In this document: one piece after another, positions 27,522 to 35,983 of the stretch | Position numbering within the stretch: the stretch's first letter is position 1 | How the letters are laid out: every line of letters starts with the position of its first letter | From: Thermoflavifilum thermophilum | Lineage (GTDB): Bacteria; Bacteroidota; Bacteroidia; Chitinophagales; Chitinophagaceae | Direction of reading: 5' to 3' | Assembly: GCF_900116565.1 (NCBI RefSeq) | Contig: NZ_FPCJ01000001.1 | Span: 1,980,540 to 2,044,539 of the forward strand | DNA length: 64,000 bases | Notes under the pieces: generated by a model | The model's input: only the letters and a program-made list of their open reading frames with translations | What the model was told of the DNA's origin: nothing | The model's database searches: none | Program-made: the position numbers and the translations under genes

Positions 27522-28532
27522 TCATGCTACGAATTCCAAAATGGCTTTACTGATCAAGTTGCAAATGGGACGGTAATCATCTTTCTGCCTGTATATATCG
27601 ATTGCCTCTTCCCAGATTTCAAGGGAGGTATGGGAAGGGAAAATATTTGGGGAAGGCCAAAATTCATAAACATAACGAAGGTAAATTAAAAGACGATGTG
27701 GTGGATATAAATTTATTAGCCAAAAAGGAAATAAAATAGTAGCAGGCTCTTCTTTCCACGCCCGTAGAAACAAATAAGGAGAGGATCCAAACTCTTTTTC
27801 AATGAATTCATTTTCGGAGAACATCCAATAGTAACATCCCCGGTATTCTGGCGGTTGTTTTGCGATAAAGGCTTTTAGAGGGGGAGTTTCTTTTTCTCGA
27901 AAATGGCTCAGGGCCACCGCATTGGCCAGGCTTTCTTCAATCACCCGGCCGTAAAGTTTCTGGTAATCTGTCTGCCTGTCACCCGCCACAAATGCGTGAG
28001 CCAGCTCGTGAATCACCACTTTCTGAAACAGCAGTTCCGGGTTGTCATGCTCATAAATCCTTTCCGGACAAATAAAAATAACCTCCCCTTTTGGAAAATC
28101 AGGATGCTGGGAAAGCAATTCATGCTTATATTCAGCATTTTCAATTAGCTTGGTCAGTTCTGCAGCCAAATCAGGTTGTGGCTGAGAATCATGTAAGTAC
28201 ACGCCTAAGTGCACCATTTTTGAAGTTAAGCACTCACTTAATATCTCATCAATAGCTGTGACCCAACGGGGAGTTTCTGTTTCGCTTCTACGCATTTCCT
28301 GCAGTCTTTCACTTTTTTCTTCCAGGAGCTCATCAATGCGACGCAGCGAGCTTGCTAAGCATTCATCGTTTAAGCAGCGTTTAGGGGGGCTGATGCGGTC
28401 CATAGTCTGTTCATCCACCAGATAAATCGGCACCCGTTCATACGTTGGGGTTAAATAGGTGAGCCGGCCGTATATCTTATTCCAGATGTTGTCGGGAACG
28501 GTTACCCGGCTGTTGATGTTGATTCCTCTCAT
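27522..28532 (-). CDS. uncharacterised HELAH zinc-metallopeptidase-like protein
   Basis: A protein of about 336 residues whose family I do not recognise. The clearest signal is VVIHELAHAF, a HExxH zinc motif (H175, E176, H179), followed 20 residues later by VIEESLANAVAL, where Glu199 or Glu200 could be the third ligand as in gluzincins. The N-terminal half has an acidic/basic helical stretch (RRIDELLEEKSERLQEMRR) and two Cys in RCLNDECL. There is no signal peptide or membrane segment, so it is probably cytoplasmic. The ATG at 28532 (MRGININSRV) is preferred; the frame is open 31 codons further to 28625 but that part looks non-coding. It follows the HsdR_N gene on the same strand. Confidence 0.7.
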   Translation of the reverse strand: MRGININSRVTVPDNIWNKIYGRLTYLTPTYERVPIYLVDEQTMDRISPPKRCLNDECLASSLRRIDELLEEKSERLQEMRRSETETPRWVTAIDEILSECLTSKMVHLGVYLHDSQPQPDLAAELTKLIENAEYKHELLSQHPDFPKGEVIFICPERIYEHDNPELLFQKVVIHELAHAFVAGDRQTDYQKLYGRVIEESLANAVALSHFREKETPPLKAFIAKQPPEYRGCYYWMFSENEFIEKEFGSSPYLFLRAWKEEPATILFPFWLINLYPPHRLLIYLRYVYEFWPSPNIFPSHTSLEIWEEAIDIYRQKDDYRPICNLISKAILEFVA

Positions 28533-28634
28533 GGGAAAAAGATTTAGGAAAGGAAAATATATATTCTTGTTTTTGTGATATGATATTTCTCGGGATGTAT
28601 ATAAAATTTCCTGCCAACGTTGCAAAGGGGTTGG

Positions 28635-29090
28635 TCAGGTAGAGGCTTGGCTTCCGGGCCAGGGAGGCAGCTGGTTGAGCAATGCGGGAGGGTGGGCATG
28701 GCCATCGCAAAGCCAGCAGGTATGGCCATTGGTTATGAAAAGATAGCGGGCTTGGAGCGGAAAATTGTATCCGGCAATCTGCATCAGGGTATCTTCCTGG
28801 AGCGGTACATCCGGAGCTTTGCATTCCACCACCATCCAGGGTTGCAGATCCGGATCATACACTACAATATCCGCACGCCTGGACTGGGAATGGCCGGGAA
28901 TTCGCTTTTCCACAGCCATCAGTCCGGAAGGATATCCGGCTACATCAATCAGGTAGTGCAATACATGTTGCCTGACCCATTCTTCCGGCGTAAGCGCCAC
29001 GTAGCGCTTGCGAATACGATCAAAGATATATCGTTGTTGTCCGCGGTTCATAATCCGAAAATGAAACTCTGGGAACTGCAGGGAAAACAT
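28635..29090 (-). CDS. HsdR N-terminal-like domain protein (PD-(D/E)xK fold)
   Basis: A 151-residue protein matching the N-terminal nuclease domain of type I restriction HsdR subunits as a stand-alone unit. The likely active-site set is E61 in AVEKRIPG, D74 in RRADIVVYD and E89-x-K91 in VVECKAPD. It lacks the helicase and HsdM/HsdS partners, so it is not a restriction system by itself. Short proteins of this kind are widespread in Bacteroidota and their function is unknown to me. It is divergent from the AMP nucleosidase gene (57-base gap) and lies 102 bases upstream of the metallopeptidase-like gene on the same strand. Confidence 0.85.
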   Translation of the reverse strand: MFSLQFPEFHFRIMNRGQQRYIFDRIRKRYVALTPEEWVRQHVLHYLIDVAGYPSGLMAVEKRIPGHSQSRRADIVVYDPDLQPWMVVECKAPDVPLQEDTLMQIAGYNFPLQARYLFITNGHTCWLCDGHAHPPALLNQLPPWPGSQAST

Positions 29091-29147
29091 ACAGATGCAT
29101 AGGGCTGGTCAGGCATAAATATCTTAATTTTATCCGAAAACAAGTGT

Positions 29148-29924
29148 ATGGCTCTGAAAACCAAGGAGGATATCGTTAAAGACTGGCTACCGCGCTACAC
29201 AGGCGAACGATTGTCGAATTTTGGGAAGTACATTTTGCTCACCAATTTCAGTGATTACCTGCAGATGTTTGCCAATCTGCACGGAGTAAAGATTGTAGGA
29301 CAGGGCAAGCCCATGCCCTGCGCTACAGCTGAAGGCATCACGATGATCAACTTTGGTATGGGCAGTGCCAATGCGGCCACGGTGATGGATTTGCTCAGTG
29401 CTATCGCCCCCAAAGCCGTCTTGTTTCTGGGTAAGTGCGGAGGGTTGAAGCGAAAAAATAAAGTGGGCGACTTGATATTGCCTATCGCCGCTATCCGGGG
29501 CGAAGGTACTTCGTCCGACTATTTTCCGCCCGAAGTGCCCGCCCTGCCGGCATTTGCCCTTCAGAAAGCCGTATCCACCACCATCCGGGATTATGGAAAA
29601 GATTACTGGACGGGTACCTGCTATACCACCAACCGCCGGGTATGGGAACATGATACGGAGTTCAAAAAATATCTGCAACGCATCCGGGCCATGGCCATTG
29701 ACATGGAAACGGCCACCATCTTCAGCGTGGGCTTTTACAACCACATTCCCACCGGAGCCCTGCTGCTGGTAAGCGATCAGCCTATGGTGCCCGAAGGCGT
29801 GAAGACCGCAGAAAGCGATAAAAAGGTAACCGATAATTTTGCCGAATTGCACGTGCGCATCGGGATTGATTCCCTGAAACAGCTTATCAACAAGGGGCTC
29901 ACTGTCAAGCATTTGCGGTTTTAA
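29148..29924 (+). CDS. amn: AMP nucleosidase
   Basis: A 258-residue member of the purine nucleoside phosphorylase/MTAN superfamily, matching the short AMP nucleosidase of Bacteroidota, which hydrolyses AMP to adenine and ribose 5-phosphate. Visible are the phosphorylase-fold signature ITMINFGMGSANAATVMDL (65-83), FLGKCGGLK, GEGTSSDYFPPEVPALP and the substrate-binding AIDMETATIF with its Met-Glu pair. E. coli Amn is longer, with an extra N-terminal domain missing here. A related nucleoside phosphorylase activity is possible. It is divergent from the HsdR_N gene. Confidence 0.85.
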   Translation: MALKTKEDIVKDWLPRYTGERLSNFGKYILLTNFSDYLQMFANLHGVKIVGQGKPMPCATAEGITMINFGMGSANAATVMDLLSAIAPKAVLFLGKCGGLKRKNKVGDLILPIAAIRGEGTSSDYFPPEVPALPAFALQKAVSTTIRDYGKDYWTGTCYTTNRRVWEHDTEFKKYLQRIRAMAIDMETATIFSVGFYNHIPTGALLLVSDQPMVPEGVKTAESDKKVTDNFAELHVRIGIDSLKQLINKGLTVKHLRF

Positions 29925-29964
29925 TTTTCCCCTGGCGTGTTTTCACAAATTCTTTCCATTATCC

Positions 29965-29998
29965 TTGCAGCAAGCTTGCGGAAATCGTTTTACCTTTG
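29965..29998 (+). promoter_or_regulatory. promoter for queA-ispD
   Basis: TACCTTTG (29991-29998) is a perfect TAnnTTTG box 24 bases before the queA start. A TTG at 29965-29967 lies 23 bases upstream of it, at the long end of the accepted spacing. Confidence 0.5.
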
Positions 29999-30022
29999 CA
30001 CGTTTAAAATCTGGTTACTACG

Positions 30023-31072
30023 ATGAAGCTCTCTCAGTTTAAGTTCGATTTACCCCTGAATTTAATTGCACAAAATCCGGCTAAAAATCGTGATGAATCC
30101 AGGCTGATGGTGGTGCACCGGGATACCGGCAAAATCGAACATCGCATTTTCAAAGATATCATTGAATATTTCGACGATAAGGATGTGTTCATTGTGAACA
30201 ATACCAAGGTATTCCCGGCCAGGCTGTATGGCCGCAAGGAAAAAACGGGTGCCAAGATCGAAGTTTTTCTGCTTCGGGAGCTCAATAAAGCCAATCGGCT
30301 CTGGGACGTGGTTGTGGATCCGGCACGCAAGATCCGCGTGGGCAACAAGTTGTATTTCGGGGAAGATGATGAATTGGTAGCCGAAGTGATTGACAACACC
30401 ACCTCCCGCGGTCGTACCATTCGCTTTCTGTTTGATGGAACAGATGAAGAATTCAGGCAACTGCTGGAAAAGCTGGGTGAAACACCCCTTCCCAAATACA
30501 TCAAACGCAAACCTACAGAAGAAGATAAGGAGCGTTATCAGACCGTTTATGCCAAGTACGAAGGTGCTGTGGCGGCTCCAACTGCGGGTTTGCATTTTAC
30601 AAAAGAACTCATCAAGCGGATGGAAATCAAAGGCATCCGTTTTGCTGAAATTACCCTGCACACCGGCCTGGGCACCTTCAAGCCTATTGAAGTGGAAGAC
30701 CTGAGCAAGCATAAGATGGATGCGGAATATTACCGCATTGATGAATATGCGGCCAAGCTGGTCAATGAAGCCAAACTTAGCGGCCACAAGGTATGCGCTG
30801 TGGGTACTACTTCCGTACGGGCTGTGGAATCGTCGGTCACTTCACAGGGTTTGCTGCGACCGGGGGAGGGTTGGACCAACCTGTTCATCCATCCACCCTA
30901 TCATTTCTCCATTCCCGATGCCATGGTCACCAATTTTCATTTGCCCAAAACCAGCCTGATTATTATGGTTTGCGCTTTTGCGGGTTATGATCTGATTATG
31001 GAAGCCTATCAGGTGGCCATCAAGGAAAAATATCGTTTCTACAGCTACGGAGACGCGATGCTCATTCTTTGA
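30023..31072 (+). CDS. queA: tRNA preQ1(34) S-adenosylmethionine ribosyltransferase-isomerase
   Basis: A 349-residue QueA, full length. It transfers and isomerises the ribosyl part of SAM to preQ1 in tRNA, forming epoxyqueuosine. Conserved stretches include the N-terminal [48 protein letters not shown] and the C-terminal FIHPPYHF and [17 protein letters not shown]. It has its own promoter box and is followed 12 bases later by ispD, so the two are likely one transcript with unrelated functions. Confidence 0.96.
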   Translation: MKLSQFKFDLPLNLIAQNPAKNRDESRLMVVHRDTGKIEHRIFKDIIEYFDDKDVFIVNNTKVFPARLYGRKEKTGAKIEVFLLRELNKANRLWDVVVDPARKIRVGNKLYFGEDDELVAEVIDNTTSRGRTIRFLFDGTDEEFRQLLEKLGETPLPKYIKRKPTEEDKERYQTVYAKYEGAVAAPTAGLHFTKELIKRMEIKGIRFAEITLHTGLGTFKPIEVEDLSKHKMDAEYYRIDEYAAKLVNEAKLSGHKVCAVGTTSVRAVESSVTSQGLLRPGEGWTNLFIHPPYHFSIPDAMVTNFHLPKTSLIIMVCAFAGYDLIMEAYQVAIKEKYRFYSYGDAMLIL

Positions 31073-31084
31073 TCTGGGCACGTC

Positions 31085-31804
31085 ATGGCATCTGATATGG
31101 TCAAATACGCCTTGATTGTGGCGGCCGGCCAGGGAACCCGGGCGCAGGTTTCGGATACCGAAGCTCAAACGCCCAAGCAGTTCAGGCTATTGGGGGGTAA
31201 GCCTGTGCTGCAATACAGCATAGAGGCCTTTGCAAGTGCATTTCCCGATATCCAGTTTATTTTGGTTTTACCTGCCGTGTATCCCGATTTTGTCGGGCGT
31301 TTTCCGGAAATTTTTACCAAACACCCATTTGCTTTTGCTATAGGGGGTGAAACCCGTTTTCATTCGGTAAAAAATGGTTTAAGCCACGTGCAAAAGCCTG
31401 ATGCTGTGGTGTTTGTACACGATGCAGCCAGGCCGGTGCTTTCTGCTGCCTTGATTCGGCGTTGCTATGAAGCCGCTCTTATGCATGGCACGGCCATTCC
31501 CTGTGTGCCTGCTGTGGAAAGCCTCAGGATGGTGGATGCACAGGGCCGCAATTATCCGCTCGATCGCCATGCAGTGAAATACATCCAGACACCGCAGACA
31601 TTCCGGGCATCCCTTTTGCTGGAAGCTTTTCATCAATCTTTTGATCCATCTTTTACAGATGAGGCTACGGTTGTGGAGAAAGCCGGTTATCCCGTGCAGC
31701 TCGTGGAAGGTGAGCCTGCCAATATCAAACTGACCTATCCGCAGGATTTTGCCATAGCAGAAATTTTACTCCGCAATCGTTCTGCATCTGCCGCGAGCAA
31801 ATAA
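31085..31804 (+). CDS. ispD: 2-C-methyl-D-erythritol 4-phosphate cytidylyltransferase
   Basis: A 239-residue IspD of the non-mevalonate isoprenoid pathway, joining CTP to MEP. The CTP-binding loop is AAGQGTR (13-19), followed by PKQF (30-33) and LLGGKPVLQYSI. FVHDAARPVLS and TPQTF are also diagnostic. The segment between the glycine-rich loop and PKQF is about five residues longer than usual (AQVSDTEAQT). Start at 31085 or at 31097 (MVKYALIVAA) are both possible; the second matches most homologues. It follows queA after 12 bases. Confidence 0.93.
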   Translation: MASDMVKYALIVAAGQGTRAQVSDTEAQTPKQFRLLGGKPVLQYSIEAFASAFPDIQFILVLPAVYPDFVGRFPEIFTKHPFAFAIGGETRFHSVKNGLSHVQKPDAVVFVHDAARPVLSAALIRRCYEAALMHGTAIPCVPAVESLRMVDAQGRNYPLDRHAVKYIQTPQTFRASLLLEAFHQSFDPSFTDEATVVEKAGYPVQLVEGEPANIKLTYPQDFAIAEILLRNRSASAASK

Positions 31805-31841
31805 AGTTTACCCGTCAGCGGGGATTATTTCATGGTGTGCT

Positions 31842-32759
31842 TCATTTTTTCATCCACCTGAACGGCAGGGGCAATCGGTTTGCATGTAGGGTAAAATAGG
31901 TTTCCGTTGAAGCGCCAAAACTGTGAATAAACCGGGCAACACCGGGAAGGGAAGACCCTTCAAAATCAAGTACACACGCACTGTTGCAATATTGCCGGAT
32001 GACTTCATCAAATAAAAAATGCATGGCATTCAGTTTTCTGCCCCCGTCATTGCACCCATTCAGGATAGCTATTCTCCGCCTGGATGTACAGAGCCACACG
32101 GCTATGGCCAGCGCTTTCCCGCTCTGATCCATTACCTGGTGAGCATGGATCTGGTAATACTCTGTATGTGAGCTGGCATGCAGGATGCGGTGGTAGTCTT
32201 TCTTTTTCAATCCGGGAATCCGCCCCCGATACCAGGTCTGGTACCACCCGATGGCTTGCTCCAGGCTGGCTTCCTGTAGCTGTAACCCGGCATGGCGGGC
32301 TTTTTTCAGTGAACGAATTAAAGAAGGATGGTATTGGCTGCAGATGGTTTCGTAAGGTTGGGATAAGTCCAGCACATAATTAGGCTGGGCGGTAGCCTGC
32401 AGCCTGGGAAGGCTGATCAGGCTTTCGGCATCAATGCTGTAATGCAGGTAGGGGAACAACTGCAGGGCTTTTTCATAACATTCTTTCCTGATGGATTCAT
32501 TGCAGAACTTGTTATCAGCAAAAATGCCCAGCTGCTGGGTAAAAGGTGGCCGATACACGTATTGAATGCCCCATTTTTGTTTGAAAGGTAAAGGCATCAC
32601 CAGCCGGTAATCGTCCATCACCAGGGCTTTCCAGCGATCGGTCATGGCATTCAGGTAATGAAAATAAGCATAGGGACGGCTGTTGGACGCCCGGGAAATG
32701 CAAGCATCCCATAACCGGGGATTGATCTCGGCAGCGTCGAGCAGCCGCAGGTTTGGCAT
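31842..32759 (-). CDS. putative GNAT-fold (FemAB-like) acyltransferase
   Basis: A 305-residue cytoplasmic protein of unknown function. The C-terminal half (about 130-290) resembles the double-GNAT fold of FemAB-type enzymes: SLIRSLKKARHAGLQLQEA, KALAIAVWLCTSRRRIAILNG and CVLDFEGSSLPGVARFIHSF, the last typical of a GNAT C-terminal segment that binds acyl donor near a helix start. The N-terminal half has aromatic-rich strands (RPPFTQQLGIF). Bacteroidota carry many such unnamed proteins. Substrate unknown. It converges on ispD and follows the oxidoreductase gene on the same strand after 47 bases. Confidence 0.6.
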   Translation of the reverse strand: MPNLRLLDAAEINPRLWDACISRASNSRPYAYFHYLNAMTDRWKALVMDDYRLVMPLPFKQKWGIQYVYRPPFTQQLGIFADNKFCNESIRKECYEKALQLFPYLHYSIDAESLISLPRLQATAQPNYVLDLSQPYETICSQYHPSLIRSLKKARHAGLQLQEASLEQAIGWYQTWYRGRIPGLKKKDYHRILHASSHTEYYQIHAHQVMDQSGKALAIAVWLCTSRRRIAILNGCNDGGRKLNAMHFLFDEVIRQYCNSACVLDFEGSSLPGVARFIHSFGASTETYFTLHANRLPLPFRWMKK

Positions 32760-32806
32760 GAAGGAAAATTACCGAAAAGCGGGAATTTACGCGTAAGCTT
32801 TTATCC

Positions 32807-33808
32807 TTACAGCATGATGGGTGTATTTTTCTGAATCTTGTCCAGAATCTGGTAGGCGATTTTCAACGCCTGAAAAGCTTCAAAAGCATTGACGGCCACG
32901 GGTTTTTGCTGCAGGATGCTATCGCAGAACAGTTGTAGTTCCATGCGGATGGCATTCACTTCCGGAATCGAGGGATAATGTACGGCTACCCGGCGTTTGC
33001 CCTGCGGGGTATCCAGATCAAAGCTCAGCATGGCTGCCTGGTTATCGATAGCTGGGGTGGTATCGTCTGCAGGTAGCAGGTGAATGATTTCCGTTTTTTT
33101 GTTCAGAAAGTCAATCCCGATGTAGGCATCCTTCTGGAACAGGCGCATTTTGCGCATTTTTTTCATGGAAATGCGGCTGGAGGTTAAATTAGCCACGCAT
33201 CCATTCTCAAATTCAATACGGGCGTTTGCAATATCGGTTGATTCGCTCAGCACAGCCACGCCGCTGGCGGATATGCGGTGCACTTCAGATTTCACGAGAT
33301 GCAGCAGGATATCGATATCGTGGATCATCAGGTCCAGGATCACACTGGTTTCCGTGTTGCGGGGCTGAAACTGCGCCAGGCGGTGCACTTCAATGAACAT
33401 GGGCTGCAGCACGTAATCCTGCAAGGCCAGAAAAGCCGGATTAAATCTTTCTACATGGCCCACCTGAAAACAGAGATGGGCCTCGCTGACCAGTTTTACC
33501 AAAGCTTCGGCTTCTGAAAGGTTGCTACACATGGGCTTTTCCACAAACACATGTTTGCCGCTGCGGATGGCCTGTTCGGCCAGCGGAAAATGCGAGGGTG
33601 TGGGCGTCACAATATCCACGGCATCGCAGGCCTGCAGAAGCGATTCAACATCGGGAAATCGTTTAACCTGGAATTGCTGGCTGACTTCTTCAGCGACTTT
33701 TTCATTCGGATCGTAAAAGCCAACCACTTCAGCCTGTGGAATAGCCAGGAGCTGGGTGAGATGTATTTTACCGAGTTTTCCGACACCCAGTAAACCAATT
33801 TTAACCAT
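32807..33808 (-). CDS. Gfo/Idh/MocA family oxidoreductase
   Basis: A protein of 333 residues with an N-terminal Rossmann domain (GLLGVGKLGKIHL, glycines at 8, 10 and 13 region), the family motif VEKPMCSN (E90-K91-P92) and a C-terminal alpha/beta domain with HDIDILLHL, where the His lies in the usual active-site strand. These NAD(P)-dependent enzymes act on sugars, inositols or biliverdin-type substrates; the substrate here is not predictable. The frame is open six codons to 33826, but homologues start with MVKIG. A near-consensus -7 box (TAACTTCG, 33831-33838) supports the later start. It follows radC on the same strand. Confidence 0.88.
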   Translation of the reverse strand: MVKIGLLGVGKLGKIHLTQLLAIPQAEVVGFYDPNEKVAEEVSQQFQVKRFPDVESLLQACDAVDIVTPTPSHFPLAEQAIRSGKHVFVEKPMCSNLSEAEALVKLVSEAHLCFQVGHVERFNPAFLALQDYVLQPMFIEVHRLAQFQPRNTETSVILDLMIHDIDILLHLVKSEVHRISASGVAVLSESTDIANARIEFENGCVANLTSSRISMKKMRKMRLFQKDAYIGIDFLNKKTEIIHLLPADDTTPAIDNQAAMLSFDLDTPQGKRRVAVHYPSIPEVNAIRMELQLFCDSILQQKPVAVNAFEAFQALKIAYQILDKIQKNTPIML

Positions 33809-33864
33809 CTTCGGAGATTCTAACAACCGACGAAGTTAGCCAAGTTTCGTGGATTTGAATGAAA

Positions 33865-34563
33865 TCATAGAAGTCCATGCTCGGCCATGCTGAAATATCC
33901 TTCAGCAGAAACAATGAGATGATCGAGCACGCGGATGTCGAACATCTGGGCAGCTGCTGTGATTTTCCGGGTAATGGCGCGGTCGGCCTCACTTGGTTGC
34001 AGTTGTCCGGAGGGATGGTTATGGCAAAGGATCAATGCGCTGCTTTCAGTTTCCAGGGCGCGCTTGATGATGAGCCTGACATCTACTACCGTGCCGCTGA
34101 TGCCTCCCCGGCTGATGATTTCGTGGGAAAGCACCCGATGTCCCTGGTTGAGCAACATGATACAGAACACTTCGGCACGTTCGTCGGCCAGCAACGGTTG
34201 CAGGATATTGGCGGCATCCTGTCCGCAGCGGATGATGGGGCGTGGCTGCGGTTGAGCTGCTTGTCGGCGCCGTCCTATTTCCAGGGCAGCCGCTATGGCA
34301 ATGGCTTTGGCCTGACCGATGCCTTTGATGCGGGTCAGCTCAGCTATGGTTAGCCGCCCCAGCTGGTTCCAGTCACGCCCCGACTGATCCAGCACTTCTT
34401 TGGCCAGATCAATGGCTGTTTTCTCCTTATGCCCATGTTGGATCAGAATAGCCAGCAGCTCGGCATCACTCAGCGCTGCCGGCCCTTTCAGCATCAGCTT
34501 TTCACGCGGGCGATCGTCTATTGCCCATGATTTAATGCCTGAGGGTTTTCTGGAGGCAGACAT
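33865..34563 (-). CDS. radC: RadC family JAB-domain protein
   Basis: A 232-residue RadC/YicR-type protein. The N-terminal helix-hairpin-helix region has TRIKGIGQAKAIAI (78-91). The C-terminal JAB/MPN metallopeptidase-like domain has the metal motif HNHPSG (H181, H183) with D194 downstream in PSEADRAITRK. Once linked to DNA repair, the family function remains unclear. The start MSASRKPSGIKSWAIDDRPREKL is typical. It lies upstream of the oxidoreductase gene with a 56-base gap to the preferred start, and is divergent from fabI. Confidence 0.94.
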   Translation of the reverse strand: MSASRKPSGIKSWAIDDRPREKLMLKGPAALSDAELLAILIQHGHKEKTAIDLAKEVLDQSGRDWNQLGRLTIAELTRIKGIGQAKAIAIAAALEIGRRRQAAQPQPRPIIRCGQDAANILQPLLADERAEVFCIMLLNQGHRVLSHEIISRGGISGTVVDVRLIIKRALETESSALILCHNHPSGQLQPSEADRAITRKITAAAQMFDIRVLDHLIVSAEGYFSMAEHGLL

Positions 34564-34683
34564 GGATCACGCAACATTTGATGGTTCGGGTAAAATACGG
34601 CTTTTTAAAAAAAATATGCATCATCCATGGGCATTATCATTTTCCATTGTCAGCATCCGGGATAGGGAAATGCGGGTTCTTTC

Positions 34684-34713
34684 TTGGCCAACGATGGGGA
34701 TTTGTTATTTTTA
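34684..34713 (+). promoter_or_regulatory. probable promoter for fabI
   Basis: TTG (34684-34686), 19 bases, then TATTTTTA (34706-34713), one mismatch from TAnnTTTG. The spacing is ideal and the box lies 36 bases before the chosen fabI ATG. Confidence 0.4.
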
Positions 34714-34749
34714 TGCCGCATTTCTTTCATCATCAAACTACATGTGTTT

Positions 34750-35583
34750 ATGGCTTATCAATTGCTTCAGGGAAAAAAAGGAATCATATTTGGCGCTTTG
34801 GACGAGCGATCCATTGCATGGCAGGTAGCACTTCGCTGTCATGAAGAGGGCGCACAGCTGGTATTGACCAATGCTCCGGTGGCCTTGCGGATGGGTGAAA
34901 TCAAACGGTTATCTGAAATCTGCCAGGCACCTGTTATTCCCGCGGATGTTACCAATATGGAGGATCTGGAAAACCTTTTCAAACAGGCAATGGATCATTT
35001 CCAGGGTGGAGTGGATTTTATCCTGCATTCTGTGGGCATGAGCCTGAATGTGCGGAAAAATATTCCCTACACGGAAGCCAACTATGATTACATGCACAAA
35101 GGGTTCGACATTTCGGCTATTTCTCTGCACCGGGTTTTGCAAACTGCTTACCGGCTGGATGCCATCAACGAATGGGGCTCGGTGGTGGCGCTTACCTATA
35201 TTGCTGCCCAGCGTGTATTCCCGGATTACAATGATATGGCCGATGCCAAGGCCCTGCTGGAATCCATCGCCCGGAGTTTTGGTTATCACTATGGAATTAA
35301 AAAGAAAGTACGCATCAATACCGTATCGCAATCGCCCACACGCACGACGGCCGGCAGCGGTGTGAAGGGTTTCGATGGTTTTATTGAATATGCTGAAAAG
35401 ATGAGCCCGCTTGGAAATGCAACGGCCAGGCAATGCGCCGATTATTGTGTAACCTTATTCTCCGATCTTACGCGGATGGTTACCATGCAAAACCTGTATC
35501 ACGACGGCGGATTTTCCTTTACAGGCGTATCGCATGCCATCATGGAAATGCTGATGAAACAGGCATTGCAGGAACAGAAATAA
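34750..35583 (+). CDS. fabI: enoyl-[acyl-carrier-protein] reductase (NADH) FabI
   Basis: A 277-residue SDR-fold FabI, which reduces trans-2-enoyl-ACP in the last step of each fatty acid elongation cycle. The N-terminal cofactor motif is the FabI variant GIIFGALDERSIAWQVA. The active-site set is Y150 in LTYIAAQR, Y160 and K167 in PDYNDMADAKA, equivalent to Y146, Y156 and K163 of E. coli. SQSPTRTTAGSG is the flexible substrate-binding loop. The frame is open 22 codons to 34684, but the ATG at 34750 (MAYQLLQGKKG) fits the family and the promoter box. A strong terminator follows. Confidence 0.95.
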   Translation: MAYQLLQGKKGIIFGALDERSIAWQVALRCHEEGAQLVLTNAPVALRMGEIKRLSEICQAPVIPADVTNMEDLENLFKQAMDHFQGGVDFILHSVGMSLNVRKNIPYTEANYDYMHKGFDISAISLHRVLQTAYRLDAINEWGSVVALTYIAAQRVFPDYNDMADAKALLESIARSFGYHYGIKKKVRINTVSQSPTRTTAGSGVKGFDGFIEYAEKMSPLGNATARQCADYCVTLFSDLTRMVTMQNLYHDGGFSFTGVSHAIMEMLMKQALQEQK

Positions 35584-35597
35584 TTTGCATAAAAAGC

Positions 35598-35632
35598 AAG
35601 AGGCTACCCCGACAGGTAGCCTCTTTGTTATT
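35598..35632. terminator. bidirectional intrinsic terminator, fabI and DUF2795 gene
   Basis: AAGAGGCTACC (35598-35608) pairs perfectly with GGTAGCCTCTT (35615-35625) over 11 base pairs. On the plus strand T-rich sequence follows; on the minus strand the stem is followed by GCTTTTTATG. It therefore serves fabI and probably the converging DUF2795 gene. Confidence 0.85.
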
Positions 35633-35649
35633 GTTCGCTTGTTTGTGCA

Positions 35650-35667
35650 ACTGAGCCGTGGCTCAGT
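35650..35667. repeat. perfect palindrome near the DUF2795 stop
   Basis: ACTGAGCC and GGCTCAGT are separated by only GT. It lies six bases from the end of the converging gene and may add to the terminator region. No T-tract follows on either strand. Confidence 0.4.
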
Positions 35668-35672
35668 GCTAC

Positions 35673-35894
35673 TCAATACTCATCCTCATTGAAAAAGAAA
35701 TCTTCCTGCGAGGGATAATCCGGCCAGATGTCCTCAATACCTTCATATACTTCGCCCTCGTCCTCCAATTCCTGGAGGTTTTCGATGACTTCAATAGGTG
35801 CCCCCGAACGGATCGCATAATCAATCAATTCATCTTTGGTTGCCGGCCATGGGGCATCTTCCAGATACGAAGCCAATTCAAGCGTCCAGAACAT
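35673..35894 (-). CDS. DUF2795 domain protein
   Basis: A 73-residue acidic protein with the DUF2795 pattern WTLELASYLEDAPWPATKDE, LIDYAIRSGAP and VIENLQELED, ending in an acidic aromatic tail (DIWPDYPSQEDFFFNEDEY). Function is unknown; it is strongly conserved in Bacteroidota and presumably cytoplasmic. The frame is open to an ATG at 35924, but a perfect promoter box at 35922-35929 puts the RNA start near 35915, so the ATG at 35894 (MFWTLELASYL) is chosen; this also matches the length I recall for homologues. It converges on fabI. Confidence 0.9.
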   Translation of the reverse strand: MFWTLELASYLEDAPWPATKDELIDYAIRSGAPIEVIENLQELEDEGEVYEGIEDIWPDYPSQEDFFFNEDEY

Positions 35895-35921
35895 GGTTAA
35901 AGGTATTTTTAAAAATTTTCG

Positions 35922-35929
35922 CAAAAGTA
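35922..35929 (-). promoter_or_regulatory. promoter box for the DUF2795 gene
   Basis: TACTTTTG on the minus strand is a perfect TAnnTTTG. It implies a leader of about 20 bases before the ATG at 35894. Confidence 0.55.
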
Positions 35930-35983
35930 TAATATAAATTCATATTCTGTTTGATGCGGCAATGGTGAAATTTGTTTTTCTTT

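Noticed and set aside
28620-29102. 160-codon plus-strand frame opposite the HsdR_N gene
   Set aside because: The minus-strand frame has clear catalytic motifs and the plus frame has none.
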